Positions 54,966 through 64,000 of a DNA stretch of 64,000 nucleotides are shown here, piece after piece (position 1 is the stretch's first letter; each line of letters begins with the position of its first letter). A model generated the notes under the pieces. The model saw only the letters and a program-made list of their open reading frames with translations. It searched no databases and was not told the DNA's origin. The DNA is from Paracoccaceae bacterium (GTDB taxonomy: Bacteria > Pseudomonadota > Alphaproteobacteria > Rhodobacterales > Rhodobacteraceae): contig JAJEBQ010000018.1 of assembly GCA_022822495.1 (NCBI GenBank), positions 53,306 to 117,305 on the forward strand, given 5' to 3'. The translations under genes and the position numbers were made by a program.

Positions 54966-55748
54966 ATGATGACTAGGCCTGTCGTAGGGATAATTGGAAA
55001 CTTTTATTTTCTTGACGATAATTATCCTGTCCATTCAACAGGAACCATGAATGCCGAGGCAATTTCCCAAGTCGCTAATGCCATACCCCTTATTATACCT
55101 TCAGACCCTCGTCACTTCTCCAGCGAAGAGTTGATGGAAAGCTGTGATGGATTTTTATTTACAGGTGGCAAACCTAATGTTCATCCAGAAGAATATGGTG
55201 AGGAACCCACTCCGGCTCATGGTCATTTCGATCGAAACAGAGACCGGGTTACTTTACCACTTATAAGAGCTTGTGAAAAAAGAGGCCAACCCATCCTTGG
55301 TGTTTGTCGCGGTTTTCAGGAGTTCAATGTTGCCTTCGGAGGTACCCTGCATCCAGAAATCAGAGACCTGCCAGGTATAATGAACCACCGCATGCCACCT
55401 CAGGGGACTCTGGATGAAAAGTTTGCCTTAAGACACACTGTGGATTTTGTAGAGGGAAGCGTTTTCGAAAAGATAATGAATGCTAAAAATGTACGGGTAA
55501 ATTCATTGCATGGTCAAGGTATCAAGGTTGCTGGACCGAGAGTGGTCATTGAGGGATATGCCCCTGACGGCACACCGGAAGCTCTATCCGTTAAGGCTAG
55601 TACTGGATTTACACTTGCAGTACAGTGGCACCCGGAATATAACGCAACCAATGATCCTGTATCGGTAGGATTGTTCAAGGCCTTTGGTAAAGCTTTGCTT
55701 GAATGGCAAAAATTCAAACAAAATTCACCCAAAAGAATGGTGGCTTAG
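54966..55748 (+). CDS. Class I glutamine-amidotransferase-like gamma-glutamyl hydrolase (PuuD-like)
   Basis: Peptidase C26-type hydrolase that cleaves gamma-glutamyl bonds, as in gamma-glutamyl-GABA of putrescine breakdown. The nucleophile lies in ILGVCRGFQEFNVAFGG and the catalytic His in AVQWHPEYNATNDP; FLFTGGKPNVHPEEYG is also conserved. ATG 54966 is preferred over the TTG at 54945 because the protein then begins MMTRPVVGIIGN, as in relatives (260 residues). No other Puu gene is nearby, so the exact substrate is uncertain. Confidence 0.87.
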   Translation: MMTRPVVGIIGNFYFLDDNYPVHSTGTMNAEAISQVANAIPLIIPSDPRHFSSEELMESCDGFLFTGGKPNVHPEEYGEEPTPAHGHFDRNRDRVTLPLIRACEKRGQPILGVCRGFQEFNVAFGGTLHPEIRDLPGIMNHRMPPQGTLDEKFALRHTVDFVEGSVFEKIMNAKNVRVNSLHGQGIKVAGPRVVIEGYAPDGTPEALSVKASTGFTLAVQWHPEYNATNDPVSVGLFKAFGKALLEWQKFKQNSPKRMVA

Positions 55749-55836
55749 ATTATGTTACCCCCTAATACCTTGATGATCTTGCGAGAAAGTCACACTATAT
55801 CTCATACAGTATAAATATTTAGGATAGTCACGTCTG

Positions 55837-57318
55837 ATGGAAACACGATCAAGTGAACCCCAACCCAGGATAATCATCGGAACCAAAGAAAATTGGGAAA
55901 TGGTTATTGGTTTGGAAGTTCATGCTCAAGTTGTCTCTGATGCCAAGCTCTTCTCTTCATCCTCAACAATTTTTGGTACATCACCAAACAACAATGTTGA
56001 TTTTGTCGATGCAGCGATGCCAGGTATGCTGCCAGTATTGAATGAATATTGTGTAAAACAGGCCATTAAAACCGGTTTGGGATTAAGGGCAGAGATTAAT
56101 ACCTACTCCGTCTTTGACCGTAAAAATTATTTCTACCCTGATCTACCACAAGGATACCAGATTTCTCAACTATATCACCCTCTTGTCGGCGAAGGTGAGG
56201 TGTTTATTGAATTGGACCCCGGTGTTGTCAGGAGGATAAGGATTGAACATATTCATTTGGAGCAGGATGCTGGCAAATCCCTCCATGACATACATCCCAG
56301 TTTCTCCTATGTCGATTTGAACAGAACTGGTATAGCCCTGATGGAAATAGTTTCCTTTCCAGATCTCAGAAGCCCAGAAGAAGCCGCTGCGTACATTCTG
56401 AAATTACGGCAAATCATGCGGTATTTGGGGACCTGTGATGGCAATATGCAAAATGGCAACTTAAGGGCCGATGTAAACGTTTCAGTCCGACCACAGGGAA
56501 GTGATCAACTCTACACAAGATGTGAAATCAAAAACATGAATTCCACAAGATTCATTCAGCAGGCTATTGACTTTGAAGCCAACAGGCAGGTTGGAATTTG
56601 GGAGGATGGTGGAGAGGTTCAACAGGAAACCAGATTATATGATCCTGGAACGGGGAAAACCCGCTCCATGCGATCCAAAGAAGAAGCACATGACTACCGC
56701 TATTTTCCATGCCCTGACTTACTTCCTTTGGAAATTGATCCCGCCTGGATTGAAAGTATTCGGGAAGATATTCCTGAACTCCCTGATGAATTAAAGAAAA
56801 GATTAATTCGTCAATATGGTGTATCGAACTACGATGCTGATGTTTTAGTAGCTGAAAAGGAACACGCAGCGTTTTTTGAACAGGTTGCCTCCAGTCGTAA
56901 TGGGAAATTGGCTGCCAACTGGGTGATTAATGAACTTTTTGGCAGTTTGAACAAAGCAGGGCTTTCAATAAACGAATCGCCGATATCTCCAACCCAATTG
57001 GGTTCCATCCTGGATCTTATCGAAAGTGGCGAAATTTCAGGAAAAATTGCCAAGAATTTGTTTGAAATTATCTGGGCAGAAGGTGGTGACCCCCTTCAAG
57101 TTGTCGATGAACGCCAGATGAGACAAGTATCTGATACAGGTTCCATTGAAGTGGTCGTTCAGGAGGTACTGGATGAAAACCCGGCTCAAGTTGAAAAATT
57201 CAAGAAAAATCCAAAACTTGCAGGTTTTTTTGTTGGTCAGGTTATGCAAAAAACTTCTGGCAGGGCAAATCCCAAGCTGGTTAATGAAATGGTGTACAAA
57301 CTCCTTTCCGACACTTAA
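55837..57318 (+). CDS. gatB: Aspartyl/glutamyl-tRNA amidotransferase subunit B
   Basis: GatB is the tRNA-binding and kinase subunit of GatCAB, which amidates Glu-tRNA(Gln) and Asp-tRNA(Asn). Diagnostic segments are [42 protein letters not shown]-equivalent [11 protein letters not shown] and [11 protein letters not shown], and the C-terminal YqeY-like domain ends [12 protein letters not shown]. At 493 residues it is complete. gatC and gatA are not adjacent. Its stop overlaps the convergent bolA by 4 bases. Confidence 0.96.
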   Translation: METRSSEPQPRIIIGTKENWEMVIGLEVHAQVVSDAKLFSSSSTIFGTSPNNNVDFVDAAMPGMLPVLNEYCVKQAIKTGLGLRAEINTYSVFDRKNYFYPDLPQGYQISQLYHPLVGEGEVFIELDPGVVRRIRIEHIHLEQDAGKSLHDIHPSFSYVDLNRTGIALMEIVSFPDLRSPEEAAAYILKLRQIMRYLGTCDGNMQNGNLRADVNVSVRPQGSDQLYTRCEIKNMNSTRFIQQAIDFEANRQVGIWEDGGEVQQETRLYDPGTGKTRSMRSKEEAHDYRYFPCPDLLPLEIDPAWIESIREDIPELPDELKKRLIRQYGVSNYDADVLVAEKEHAAFFEQVASSRNGKLAANWVINELFGSLNKAGLSINESPISPTQLGSILDLIESGEISGKIAKNLFEIIWAEGGDPLQVVDERQMRQVSDTGSIEVVVQEVLDENPAQVEKFKKNPKLAGFFVGQVMQKTSGRANPKLVNEMVYKLLSDT

Positions 57319-57626
57319 TCGGGAGCAGGTGCCTTTGATGGTTCAAGAGTTCCATCAGTTATAATTTCAATCGAAAGCGCATGAATTTGCCTCATCAGTT
57401 CCGGGGTTATCGCTTGGTGTACCAATCTGTGTCTCTTTAATCGTGACAACTGGTTAAACTTTGAGGATGCTATTCTTACATGAAAATGTGTTTCGCCACT
57501 TTCATTCCATCCCTCGTGCCCTTCGTGCAAATGACTTTGATCCTCGATCTTAAGGAAGGATGGTTGAAAGAAATTTGATAATTTTTTATTGATTTGATCC
57601 TTAATTCGCAATTTATTTTCTTCCAA
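57315..57626 (-). CDS. bolA: BolA-family protein
   Basis: BolA proteins work with monothiol glutaredoxins in iron-sulfur handling and morphology control. The 103-residue protein contains [32 protein letters not shown] and [10 protein letters not shown]. The conserved histidines (ETHFHV and HRLVH) are in place. It lies convergent with gatB and divergent from the J-domain gene. This pairing with a J-domain gene and cobST is conserved in alphaproteobacteria. Confidence 0.93.
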   Translation of the reverse strand: MEENKLRIKDQINKKLSNFFQPSFLKIEDQSHLHEGHEGWNESGETHFHVRIASSKFNQLSRLKRHRLVHQAITPELMRQIHALSIEIITDGTLEPSKAPAPD

Positions 57627-57695
57627 TTTGATGGTTTGTTGATATAATATTCGCCTTAATTACTCTAACCATTAGTGGTATTAAAGTTTCTGGTT

Positions 57696-58295
57696 ATGGA
57701 TAAAGATATTTTAGACTTCGACATATCAGTTGCAGCTGCAAAGAAAAAAGTTGGTTCCACAAGAAAAAGTTACCCTGGCGAAGAAGATAGCCATCGGGGT
57801 AATTGCCACATATCGGGATGTGAACGCAAGGGAAAATACAGAGCCCCAGCCTCTCCCGATAAATTAAATGAATTTCTCTGGTTTTGTAAGCAGCATATCA
57901 AAACCTACAACACCCAGTGGAATTTTTATAAAAACAAAAAAATAGGTGACATTGATGAGGCTGGACGGGGAGGTGTCAATACTGATCCGTCATTTACATG
58001 GTCAAATTACCAGGACTACAAGAGCCATGAAATATATGATGAAAAAAACAATCCAGGTAACAGCATCCACACCATTACCAGACTGAGATTGAGTAAAACG
58101 GAGCAACGGGCTAGTGAAATACTTGACCTTGAGGGTAATTTTAGCAAATCTGATGCTCGCAATCGGTATCGGATACTCGTAAAGGATTTGCATCCAGATA
58201 TGAATAATGGCGACAGAGCCGATGAAGACCGTCTGAAAGAAGTCGTCTGGGCTTGGGATCAAATAAAAAGAAGCCGAAAGATTCCTGACCTTTAA
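57696..58295 (+). CDS. J-domain protein (DnaJ-like)
   Basis: The C-terminal 60 residues form a J domain with the invariant HPD in YRILVKDLHPDMNNGDRADE, preceded by FSKSDARNRYR. The N-terminal 120 residues contain a CxxxxCxxxxxxRAPxS-type stretch (NCHISGCERKGKYRAPAS) and FCKQHIKTYN, the pattern of the alphaproteobacterial DnaJ-like proteins encoded next to bolA and cobS. ATG 57696 is preferred over GTG 57675. It is expected to stimulate a DnaK ATPase; the client is unknown. Confidence 0.9.
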   Translation: MDKDILDFDISVAAAKKKVGSTRKSYPGEEDSHRGNCHISGCERKGKYRAPASPDKLNEFLWFCKQHIKTYNTQWNFYKNKKIGDIDEAGRGGVNTDPSFTWSNYQDYKSHEIYDEKNNPGNSIHTITRLRLSKTEQRASEILDLEGNFSKSDARNRYRILVKDLHPDMNNGDRADEDRLKEVVWAWDQIKRSRKIPDL

Positions 58296-58421
58296 GCACC
58301 AGAGCAAGCATTTCATTCCATGAAACTGCTTGATTAATTCTTTTTACTAGCCAATTATTGACTTCCTTGTCTCCACCACAGGATTTAGATACATAGAGAG
58401 CAAAACAAAGCAGGAAAATTT

Positions 58422-59390
58422 ATGGCAACTGAACCTACTAAACGTATTTCCATTCGGGAGACCTTCGGCATTAATCTTGATATGGAAATTTTGGGCTTTT
58501 CAAAGCGTACACCGCGTGTTCCAGATATTGATTCCACCTACAAATTTGTACCTGATACAACCCTCGCCATTCTTGCCGGTTTCTCACACAACAGAAGAGT
58601 CATGATCCAGGGTTATCATGGCACAGGTAAATCTACCCATATTGAGCAGGTGGCTGCCAGACTGAATTGGCCTTGTGTCCGGGTTAATTTAGATAGCCAT
58701 ATTTCCAGAATTGATTTGATCGGTAAGGACACCATTAAACTTAAGGATGGCAAACAGGTCACTGAATTCCAGGAAGGGATTTTACCGTGGGCATTGCGCA
58801 ATAGAGTGGCACTGGTATTTGATGAATATGACGCTGGCAGACCCGATGTCATGTTCGTCATACAAAGGGTTCTTGAAGCAGATGGCAAATTGACCTTACT
58901 TGATCAAAATGAAATCATCTATCCGCATAAACACTTCAGAATTTTTGCTACAACCAATACGGTTGGATTAGGAGATACGACTGGTTTATACCATGGAACC
59001 CAACAAATCAATCAGGGTCAGATGGACAGGTGGTCATTGGTGGCAACGCTTAATTATCTCTCACATGATGCAGAAACCCAGATCGTCCTTTCCAAGGCCC
59101 CACATTACAATACGGAACAAGGAAGAACGATTATTTCGAAAATGGTTTCCGTTGCAGACCTAACACGTTCGGCCTTTATGAATGGGGATATTTCTACCGT
59201 AATGAGCCCACGCACAGTCATGTCCTGGGCCAATAATACTGAGATATTTCGTGATATTGGCTATTCCTTCCGGGTGAGCTTTCTGAACAAATGTGATGAA
59301 TTGGAGCGTCCAACCGTTGCAGAATTTTACCAGCGTTGTTTTGGTGAGGAATTACCTGAGACAACAGTCAACGCCAGTGTCCATTGGTAA
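58422..59390 (+). CDS. cobS: Cobaltochelatase subunit CobS
   Basis: CobS is the AAA+ subunit of the aerobic CobNST chelatase that inserts cobalt into hydrogenobyrinate a,c-diamide. Walker A is [13 protein letters not shown], Walker B is [18 protein letters not shown] and sensor-1 is [19 protein letters not shown]. At 322 residues it is typical. cobT follows after 32 bases. The catalytic CobN subunit is not in the window. Confidence 0.95.
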   Translation: MATEPTKRISIRETFGINLDMEILGFSKRTPRVPDIDSTYKFVPDTTLAILAGFSHNRRVMIQGYHGTGKSTHIEQVAARLNWPCVRVNLDSHISRIDLIGKDTIKLKDGKQVTEFQEGILPWALRNRVALVFDEYDAGRPDVMFVIQRVLEADGKLTLLDQNEIIYPHKHFRIFATTNTVGLGDTTGLYHGTQQINQGQMDRWSLVATLNYLSHDAETQIVLSKAPHYNTEQGRTIISKMVSVADLTRSAFMNGDISTVMSPRTVMSWANNTEIFRDIGYSFRVSFLNKCDELERPTVAEFYQRCFGEELPETTVNASVHW

Positions 59391-59422
59391 GAAAACGATC
59401 AGTTAAAATGAACGCATAATGG

Positions 59423-61309
59423 TTGTTTGTTCCCGTGGCAAATCTTGACAAAACCCAATTGGATTCCTTTAAGAAGGCCTTGACAGAAACGACCCGATCT
59501 ATTGCGGGTTCGGAAGAGTTAACCGTTCGGTTTTCTGCTGATCCACCAGGTGTGAGTGGAGATGTTATCAGATTACCCAATATTGGTATCAAATCATCCA
59601 AAGATACTCTAACAGTTGCCCGTGGGTTGGCGGATGGTTTTGCTCTCAGAACAAAATTTCAGAATCCAGATGTCTTTCAAAAATATATGCCTGCCGGGGC
59701 CATCGCCAAAGAGGTCTATATCGCAATGGAAAATACCCGCTGTGAAGCTCTGGGATGTCAACTAATGGAGGGTGTTGCGCATAACATTAATGCCAAAATT
59801 ACCGATGAAGCAAGAAAAAAGGGGTACGATAAGGTTAAGGAATCTTATCAGGTCCCACTCGGTGATGCGTTGGCGTATTATATCCATGAAAAGATCTCCG
59901 GCAAACCTTTGCCTTACGTTGCCAGGAATGCTACACGACTGTATGCTGATGAAATCAAAGCCAGAGGGGGGGAAACCCTGGAGGGGCTTGAAGATTCCTT
60001 ACTGGATCAAGCAGAATTCGCTCGACTTGTACGTCAACTTATAGGGAATTTTGGTTATGGTGACCAACTTGGTGATGATCCTGATCAAACTGATCAACCC
60101 GAGGGAGAAGAGTCACCTCCTGACCCTGATGAAGACCGTCCTGATGTTGAGCATGAGGACAAACAGGAAACTGAAGAAACCGATAGTTTTGACGAGCAAG
60201 CATTTGAGGACAGTCAAGAAAGTGCCCCCTCAGATGAAATAGAAGCTGATGATTTGGAATTGGGTGAAACTGAAGAAACTCCCAGTGAAGAACAGGACAT
60301 TCAGATTCACCGTAAGCCCTACTCTGAAGCTGATCCAAATTACCATATATTTACCAGTCAGTTTGATGAAACTATCAAGGCTGAAGATCTGGCTGAAATG
60401 GCCGAACTAGAACGATTGCGAACCAATCTTGACCAGCAACTAGAGCCCTATAAGGGTGCAGCAGGGAGATTGGCCAACAAATTGCAAAGAAAATTGATGG
60501 CCAAGCAAAATCGGGTTTGGGAGTTTGATCGGGAAGAAGGTATCCTGGATGCTGGAAGGTTAGCAAGGGTCGTAGCCAACCCAACAACTCCCCTTTCGTT
60601 TAAAGTCGAAAAAGATACCGAGTTCAAAGATACCATCGTTACACTTCTGCTGGATAATTCCGGTTCCATGCGAGGGAGACCGATCTCTCTTGCGGCAATG
60701 TGTGCTGATATACTCGCGCGAACCCTTGAGAGATGCCAGGTTAAGGTGGAAATACTGGGATTTACCACAAAATTGTGGAAAGGAGGAAACAGCCGAATTG
60801 AGTGGGCCAATGGCCTAAGGACGCCATCTCCAGGCAGATTGAATGACATCAGGCATATCATTTACAAGAATGGTGATACACCTTGGCGCCGGGCCAGAGC
60901 AAATCTCGGTTTGATGATGAAGGAGGGATTGCTCAAAGAAAACATTGATGGTGAGGCTTTAGAGTGGGCCCATAGCCGTATGGTCAATCGGTTTGAAAGC
61001 CGAAAAATACTCATGGTGATCTCGGACGGTGCTCCCGTGGACGATTCTACCCTCAGTGTTAATTCTTCAAATTACCTGGAAGCCCATCTCAGAAAGGTTA
61101 TTGCCATGATTATTAGAAAAAAACAGGTTGAACTTATAGCAATCGGGATAGGTCATGATGTCACCAATTACTATCAGCGCGCAGTTACCATCTCAGAAGT
61201 GGATCAATTGGCAGGCGTTATGACCGAACAACTTGCGGAGTTGTTTGAAGCAAATCCGAGCCCCTTAAGCAAGCATCAATATAATCATCAATCTGCATAT
61301 TTAGGGTAA
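59423..61309 (+). CDS. cobT: Cobaltochelatase subunit CobT
   Basis: CobT partners CobS in the chelatase. It has an N-terminal helical region, a strongly acidic middle (about residues 215-305, [20 protein letters not shown] and onward) and a C-terminal von Willebrand A domain. The MIDAS motif is [15 protein letters not shown], and [11 protein letters not shown] follows later. At 628 residues it is normal. TTG 59423 or GTG 59435 may start it. Its stop overlaps the start of pepP (TAATG). Confidence 0.95.
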   Translation: MFVPVANLDKTQLDSFKKALTETTRSIAGSEELTVRFSADPPGVSGDVIRLPNIGIKSSKDTLTVARGLADGFALRTKFQNPDVFQKYMPAGAIAKEVYIAMENTRCEALGCQLMEGVAHNINAKITDEARKKGYDKVKESYQVPLGDALAYYIHEKISGKPLPYVARNATRLYADEIKARGGETLEGLEDSLLDQAEFARLVRQLIGNFGYGDQLGDDPDQTDQPEGEESPPDPDEDRPDVEHEDKQETEETDSFDEQAFEDSQESAPSDEIEADDLELGETEETPSEEQDIQIHRKPYSEADPNYHIFTSQFDETIKAEDLAEMAELERLRTNLDQQLEPYKGAAGRLANKLQRKLMAKQNRVWEFDREEGILDAGRLARVVANPTTPLSFKVEKDTEFKDTIVTLLLDNSGSMRGRPISLAAMCADILARTLERCQVKVEILGFTTKLWKGGNSRIEWANGLRTPSPGRLNDIRHIIYKNGDTPWRRARANLGLMMKEGLLKENIDGEALEWAHSRMVNRFESRKILMVISDGAPVDDSTLSVNSSNYLEAHLRKVIAMIIRKKQVELIAIGIGHDVTNYYQRAVTISEVDQLAGVMTEQLAELFEANPSPLSKHQYNHQSAYLG

Positions 61310-63099
61310 TGCTTCAATCGTTTGTAAGCAACCCAACTCACCACTTTGAACATTGGAAGTTGGAAAAATTAAGGCAAGCCATTGAAGCTAGAAACCTCAA
61401 TGCCTTTCTGATACCCAAAGTTGATTTATATCGAGGTGAAAAACTTGCTGATGGTGATGACAGGCTTGCATGGTTAACAGGGTTCACGGGGACATCAGGA
61501 TTCGGAGCTGTTAGTTTGGATAATGCCGCACTTTTTGTGGATGGCAGATATTCACTTGAAGCCAGGAATACGGTACCCGATGCATTTGAAATACACCCCT
61601 TAGACAACAAAAATATCGTTCAGTGGTTATCCCGCGTTGTGTCAGGTGGCAAAGTGGGTTATTGCAATCTTTTTCACTCGGTTTCAGAAGTGAAATCTCT
61701 TGCCGCTTCTTTTACAAAGGAAGGGATTAGTTTTATTTCATCCGATAGCCTGATTGATGAAATTTGGAAAGATAAGCCTCACCCCCCTGTTTCCAAAGTA
61801 TTATACTACCCTGAGGAGATTGCCGGTGAGAGTCACACTTCCAAGAGGCAACGTATTGCGCAAAAGTTATGCGACAAGGGTATCAATGCCCTGCTTATAA
61901 CCAATCCTGGTTCAATTGCATGGCTTTTGAACTTGCGGGGCAATGACATTCCCAACACCCCGGTTTTTCATGCTATGGCTCTATTGTATTCCAGTAGTAA
62001 CGTTGATCTCTTTATTGACCAAAAAAAAGTTCCCCTGTGTTTGAACCTCAAAGAAGAAAGACAGGTGAGAATAATTCCCGAACGGAACTTTGAATCATAT
62101 TTGACAATGATGACTGGTACCATCCAAATTGACCCGGATGCAGCACCCAAAAAGTTCCATGATTTACTTGAAAACGGTTGTAGTATAATTTTGGCATCAG
62201 ACCCATGTCTTGCGGAACGAACCATCAAGAACGAAACACAAATCCGTTTATGCCGTGAAGTGCAGACCCGTGATGCGGTTGCCTATGTCGAATTCTTGAC
62301 CTGGTTTTATAACCTGTCAAACCCGACGGAACTTACAGAAATTGACTTGGCTGTGAAGTTATGGGAATTTCGCCAGAATCAGCCCAATATTCGAGATCAG
62401 AGTTTTGATACCATAGTTGGGTCAGGCCCAAATGGAGCCATAATCCACTACCGTGTTAAAGAAAAAACCAACCGGAGGTTGCATCATGGTGATCTATTGT
62501 TGATCGATTCTGGAGGACAATATCTTGAGGGAACAACGGATTTAACAAGGACTCTTGTGGTAGGTTCACCAACCGACAAGCAAAGGAATGATTTCACACT
62601 TGTTTTGAAAAGCTTGATTGCCATTTCGCAAGCCAGTTGGGAGTTGGGTTCAACTGGTAGTTTCCTTGATCATCTTGCTCGGGAACAACTCCTTAATGTC
62701 GGGGAAGACTACAACCATGGAACAGGACATGGTGTTGGACAATACCTTGAGGTACATGAAGGGCCCTATTCTATATCAAAGAAGAATAACTCTCCCATAC
62801 CGAACAATATTCTCCTATCGCTTGAACCAGGAATTTATCGTGAGGGTGAGTATGGTATCAGAATCGAAAATCTTGCTCTAACCAATGCAAAACCTGGTAG
62901 TGGATTGGATAATCCAATGAGTTGCTTCGAAACCCTAACCTACGTACCAATCGATCTATCCTTAATTGCACCTGATAACTTAACTGGAAGTGAACGAGGA
63001 TGGTTGAATGATTACCATACCCAAACCTATGCAACACTTAGCCCACGGGTTAGTACACAAGCTCAAGCTTGGTTAAAGGACACTTGTAGATCAATTTAG
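61309..63099 (+). CDS. pepP: Xaa-Pro aminopeptidase (peptidase M24B)
   Basis: It removes N-terminal residues preceding proline. The long form (596 residues) has two creatinase-like N-terminal domains and a C-terminal pita-bread domain. The five metal ligands are present: Asp in LLIDSGGQYLEGTTDLTRT (two), His in GTGHGVGQYLEVHEGP, Glu in LSLEPGIYREGEYGIRIE (two). The C-terminus WLNDYHTQTYATLSP is standard. It overlaps cobT by one base and is likely cotranscribed; this cobST-pepP linkage recurs in alphaproteobacteria. Confidence 0.94.
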   Translation: MLQSFVSNPTHHFEHWKLEKLRQAIEARNLNAFLIPKVDLYRGEKLADGDDRLAWLTGFTGTSGFGAVSLDNAALFVDGRYSLEARNTVPDAFEIHPLDNKNIVQWLSRVVSGGKVGYCNLFHSVSEVKSLAASFTKEGISFISSDSLIDEIWKDKPHPPVSKVLYYPEEIAGESHTSKRQRIAQKLCDKGINALLITNPGSIAWLLNLRGNDIPNTPVFHAMALLYSSSNVDLFIDQKKVPLCLNLKEERQVRIIPERNFESYLTMMTGTIQIDPDAAPKKFHDLLENGCSIILASDPCLAERTIKNETQIRLCREVQTRDAVAYVEFLTWFYNLSNPTELTEIDLAVKLWEFRQNQPNIRDQSFDTIVGSGPNGAIIHYRVKEKTNRRLHHGDLLLIDSGGQYLEGTTDLTRTLVVGSPTDKQRNDFTLVLKSLIAISQASWELGSTGSFLDHLAREQLLNVGEDYNHGTGHGVGQYLEVHEGPYSISKKNNSPIPNNILLSLEPGIYREGEYGIRIENLALTNAKPGSGLDNPMSCFETLTYVPIDLSLIAPDNLTGSERGWLNDYHTQTYATLSPRVSTQAQAWLKDTCRSI

Positions 63100-63207
63100 A
63101 CACTCTTTACAAAGGTTTTAGTTCGGGTAAATGGTTGTCGAAATACCTCAATTTAACTTACGTTTTACCTGAATTTTTTTCATCCAAAATAGCGTTTTCT
63201 TCGTTAC
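63100..63207. other. Spacer after pepP
   Basis: AT-rich sequence without a gene; it leads into the palindrome at 63208. Confidence 0.3.
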
Positions 63208-63231
63208 TGATAAGGGTTTAAACCCTTATCA
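63208..63231. repeat. Perfect 24-bp palindrome
   Basis: TGATAAGGGTTT followed by its exact complement AAACCCTTATCA, with no spacer. It lies 108 bases after the pepP stop. A loopless perfect palindrome is better suited to a dimeric DNA-binding protein or a recombination site than to a terminator, and there is no T-run after it. Confidence 0.8.
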
Positions 63232-63444
63232 AATCTAAACGGAGCTTCATTTAATATTTCTATCCCAATTTAAATCCTAACTACCCGCAAATCAAACAGT
63301 ATTCTCACCCAGTAGCATTTCATAATTGACATAATGTTGCCGTGTTAAGGCATACAAAATGGCCTCTCTGTCGACACCATTACCAACCGAAACTCACCGC
63401 CCGCCATCCTTCTTCAAAAAATCCTGGCACGAAGAGAAAAGATT
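63232..63444. other. Degenerate spacer
   Basis: No gene supported. A short plus frame from 63360 (MASLSTPLPTETHRPPSF) stops quickly, which suggests eroded coding DNA. Confidence 0.3.
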
Positions 63445-63648
63445 TTGAAGAGAAACACGCGCCAACCTCTTAAAATTACCACCCCAAAATCATCCATTAT
63501 CAGTGCCCTTATCAAGGGAGGTGTAATTGCCACAATACCAGAAGAAAACTACAAAAGTCAGGCTCAAGTGGAACAGGCTTTCTGGACCATCAAGACCACA
63601 CATCTCAATATCAGACCCATTCATGATTTACAATGCCGCAAGGATTAA
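63445..63648 (+). pseudogene. Transposase scrap (IS4/IS1634-like)
   Basis: The last 28 codons of this frame read SQAQVEQAFWTIKTTHLNIRP followed by IHD. This closely resembles the VExAFRxxKTxxLxxRPI(F/H)HW region of DDE transposases of the IS1634/IS4 groups. The first half does not match and the frame stops just after the motif. It is therefore a fragment, similar in type to the remnant at 3672-4191. Confidence 0.55.
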
Positions 63649-63806
63649 ATCGCTTAATAATTGACTTAACTGAAAACTTCAGGTAATGTAGCACATGGGG
63701 CTTTTGTGTATAACAGGTAAGTTTTTATCTTACCCTGTACAAAGTTAAGGGCACCTCTTTTTTTACTATTGCCTGAGATTCCCTGATTTTCAAAAGTCAC
63801 TTCTCT

Positions 63807-64000
63807 AAATTTTCTATCCCTGTGACATACAGTTTTTTGTAAAATTTTCATCTGTTTACACGCAAGATGGTGGCCATGACACCATTTATGATTTTACGAA
63901 TGGTGAGGATAAGATTGATCTCACGGCTTTTGATCGTGCGGGTGGTTTTGCGAATCTTGATGTCAGGCAGGATGGTGATGATGTTGTCATAGACCTGACC
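63807..64000 (+). pseudogene. C-terminal RTX/serralysin-like domain without a start (runs off the window)
   Basis: After a TAA at 63804-63806 the frame is open to the window end. From 63868 it reads GGHDTIYDFTNGEDKIDLTA followed by FDRAGG, and then DVRQDGDDVVIDLT. This is the typical junction between RTX repeats and the C-terminal domain of calcium-binding secreted proteins (GxGxDxIxDFxxGxDxIDLS). No ATG, GTG or TTG precedes it in this frame, and none of the GGxGxDxLxG repeats that should come first are there. It is either the 3' end of a broken gene or a recombined fragment. Confidence 0.6.

Noticed and set aside
60448..60861. 137-codon frame on the minus strand
   Set aside because: Antisense to cobT; composition reflects the complementary codons of the VWA domain.
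1..64000. CRISPR array
   Set aside because: I saw no series of regularly spaced direct repeats with unique spacers and no cas genes.

Overview
The window reads as chromosomal DNA of an AT-rich alphaproteobacterium. The evidence is gene content and order: rpmF-plsX-fabH-ihfA-merR-tRNA-Pro, argS-SPOR-nagZ, CcmI-type cytochrome c maturation, the two-lobed long dCTP deaminase, CobS/CobT aerobic cobaltochelatase, heterotetrameric sarcosine oxidase and a RpoE/ChrR-type ECF sigma/anti-sigma pair. The order within the class cannot be fixed by eye. TTG and GTG starts are frequent and short overlaps (ATGA, TAATG) are common.

Layout. 1-3563: an incomplete minus-strand gene, then glmU-glmS (UDP-GlcNAc supply). 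3564-7262: a small variable island with a frameshifted transposase remnant, an intact type II restriction-modification pair, a decayed OLD-type ATPase/TOPRIM gene and a long inverted repeat. 7263-8735: znuC behind a GPP34 (GOLPH3-like) gene. 8984-15521: moaA, msrB, bamE and the ribosomal/lipid/IHF block ending in tRNA-Pro(GGG). 15553-22829: housekeeping genes dcd, nagZ, SPOR, argS, dgt, erpA and xthA.

23250-31649 is the most coherent functional unit. A divergent locus is centred on an ECF sigma factor and its zinc anti-sigma factor ChrR. On the other strand lies a six-gene set: FAD oxidoreductase, DUF1365, MFS carrier, DUF3833, SDR and a cyclopropane-synthase-like methyltransferase. Two back-to-back promoters, each TGATCC-N18-TA, sit between the two arms. 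This matches the singlet-oxygen stress regulon known from Rhodobacter and probably makes modified (perhaps furan) fatty acids on phospholipids.

31827-44656 is a catabolic stretch: FAD monooxygenase, agmatinase-like hydrolase, zinc alcohol dehydrogenase, galactonate-dehydratase-like enolase family enzyme, KDGal kinase and soxBDAG. It is interrupted at 37657-39249 by three unrelated genes, including an AbiJ/HEPN-like defence candidate.

44887-63099 carries ccmI, ruvX, a DUF1289 gene, a membrane-anchored repeat protein, a 1.1-kb gene-poor stretch, dusA, a 710-residue PcfJ-domain protein, an autotransporter, a GATase1 hydrolase, gatB, bolA, a J-domain protein, cobS-cobT and pepP. The last 900 bases are decayed: a perfect 24-bp palindrome, a transposase scrap and the start-less C-terminal part of an RTX-type protein that runs off the window.
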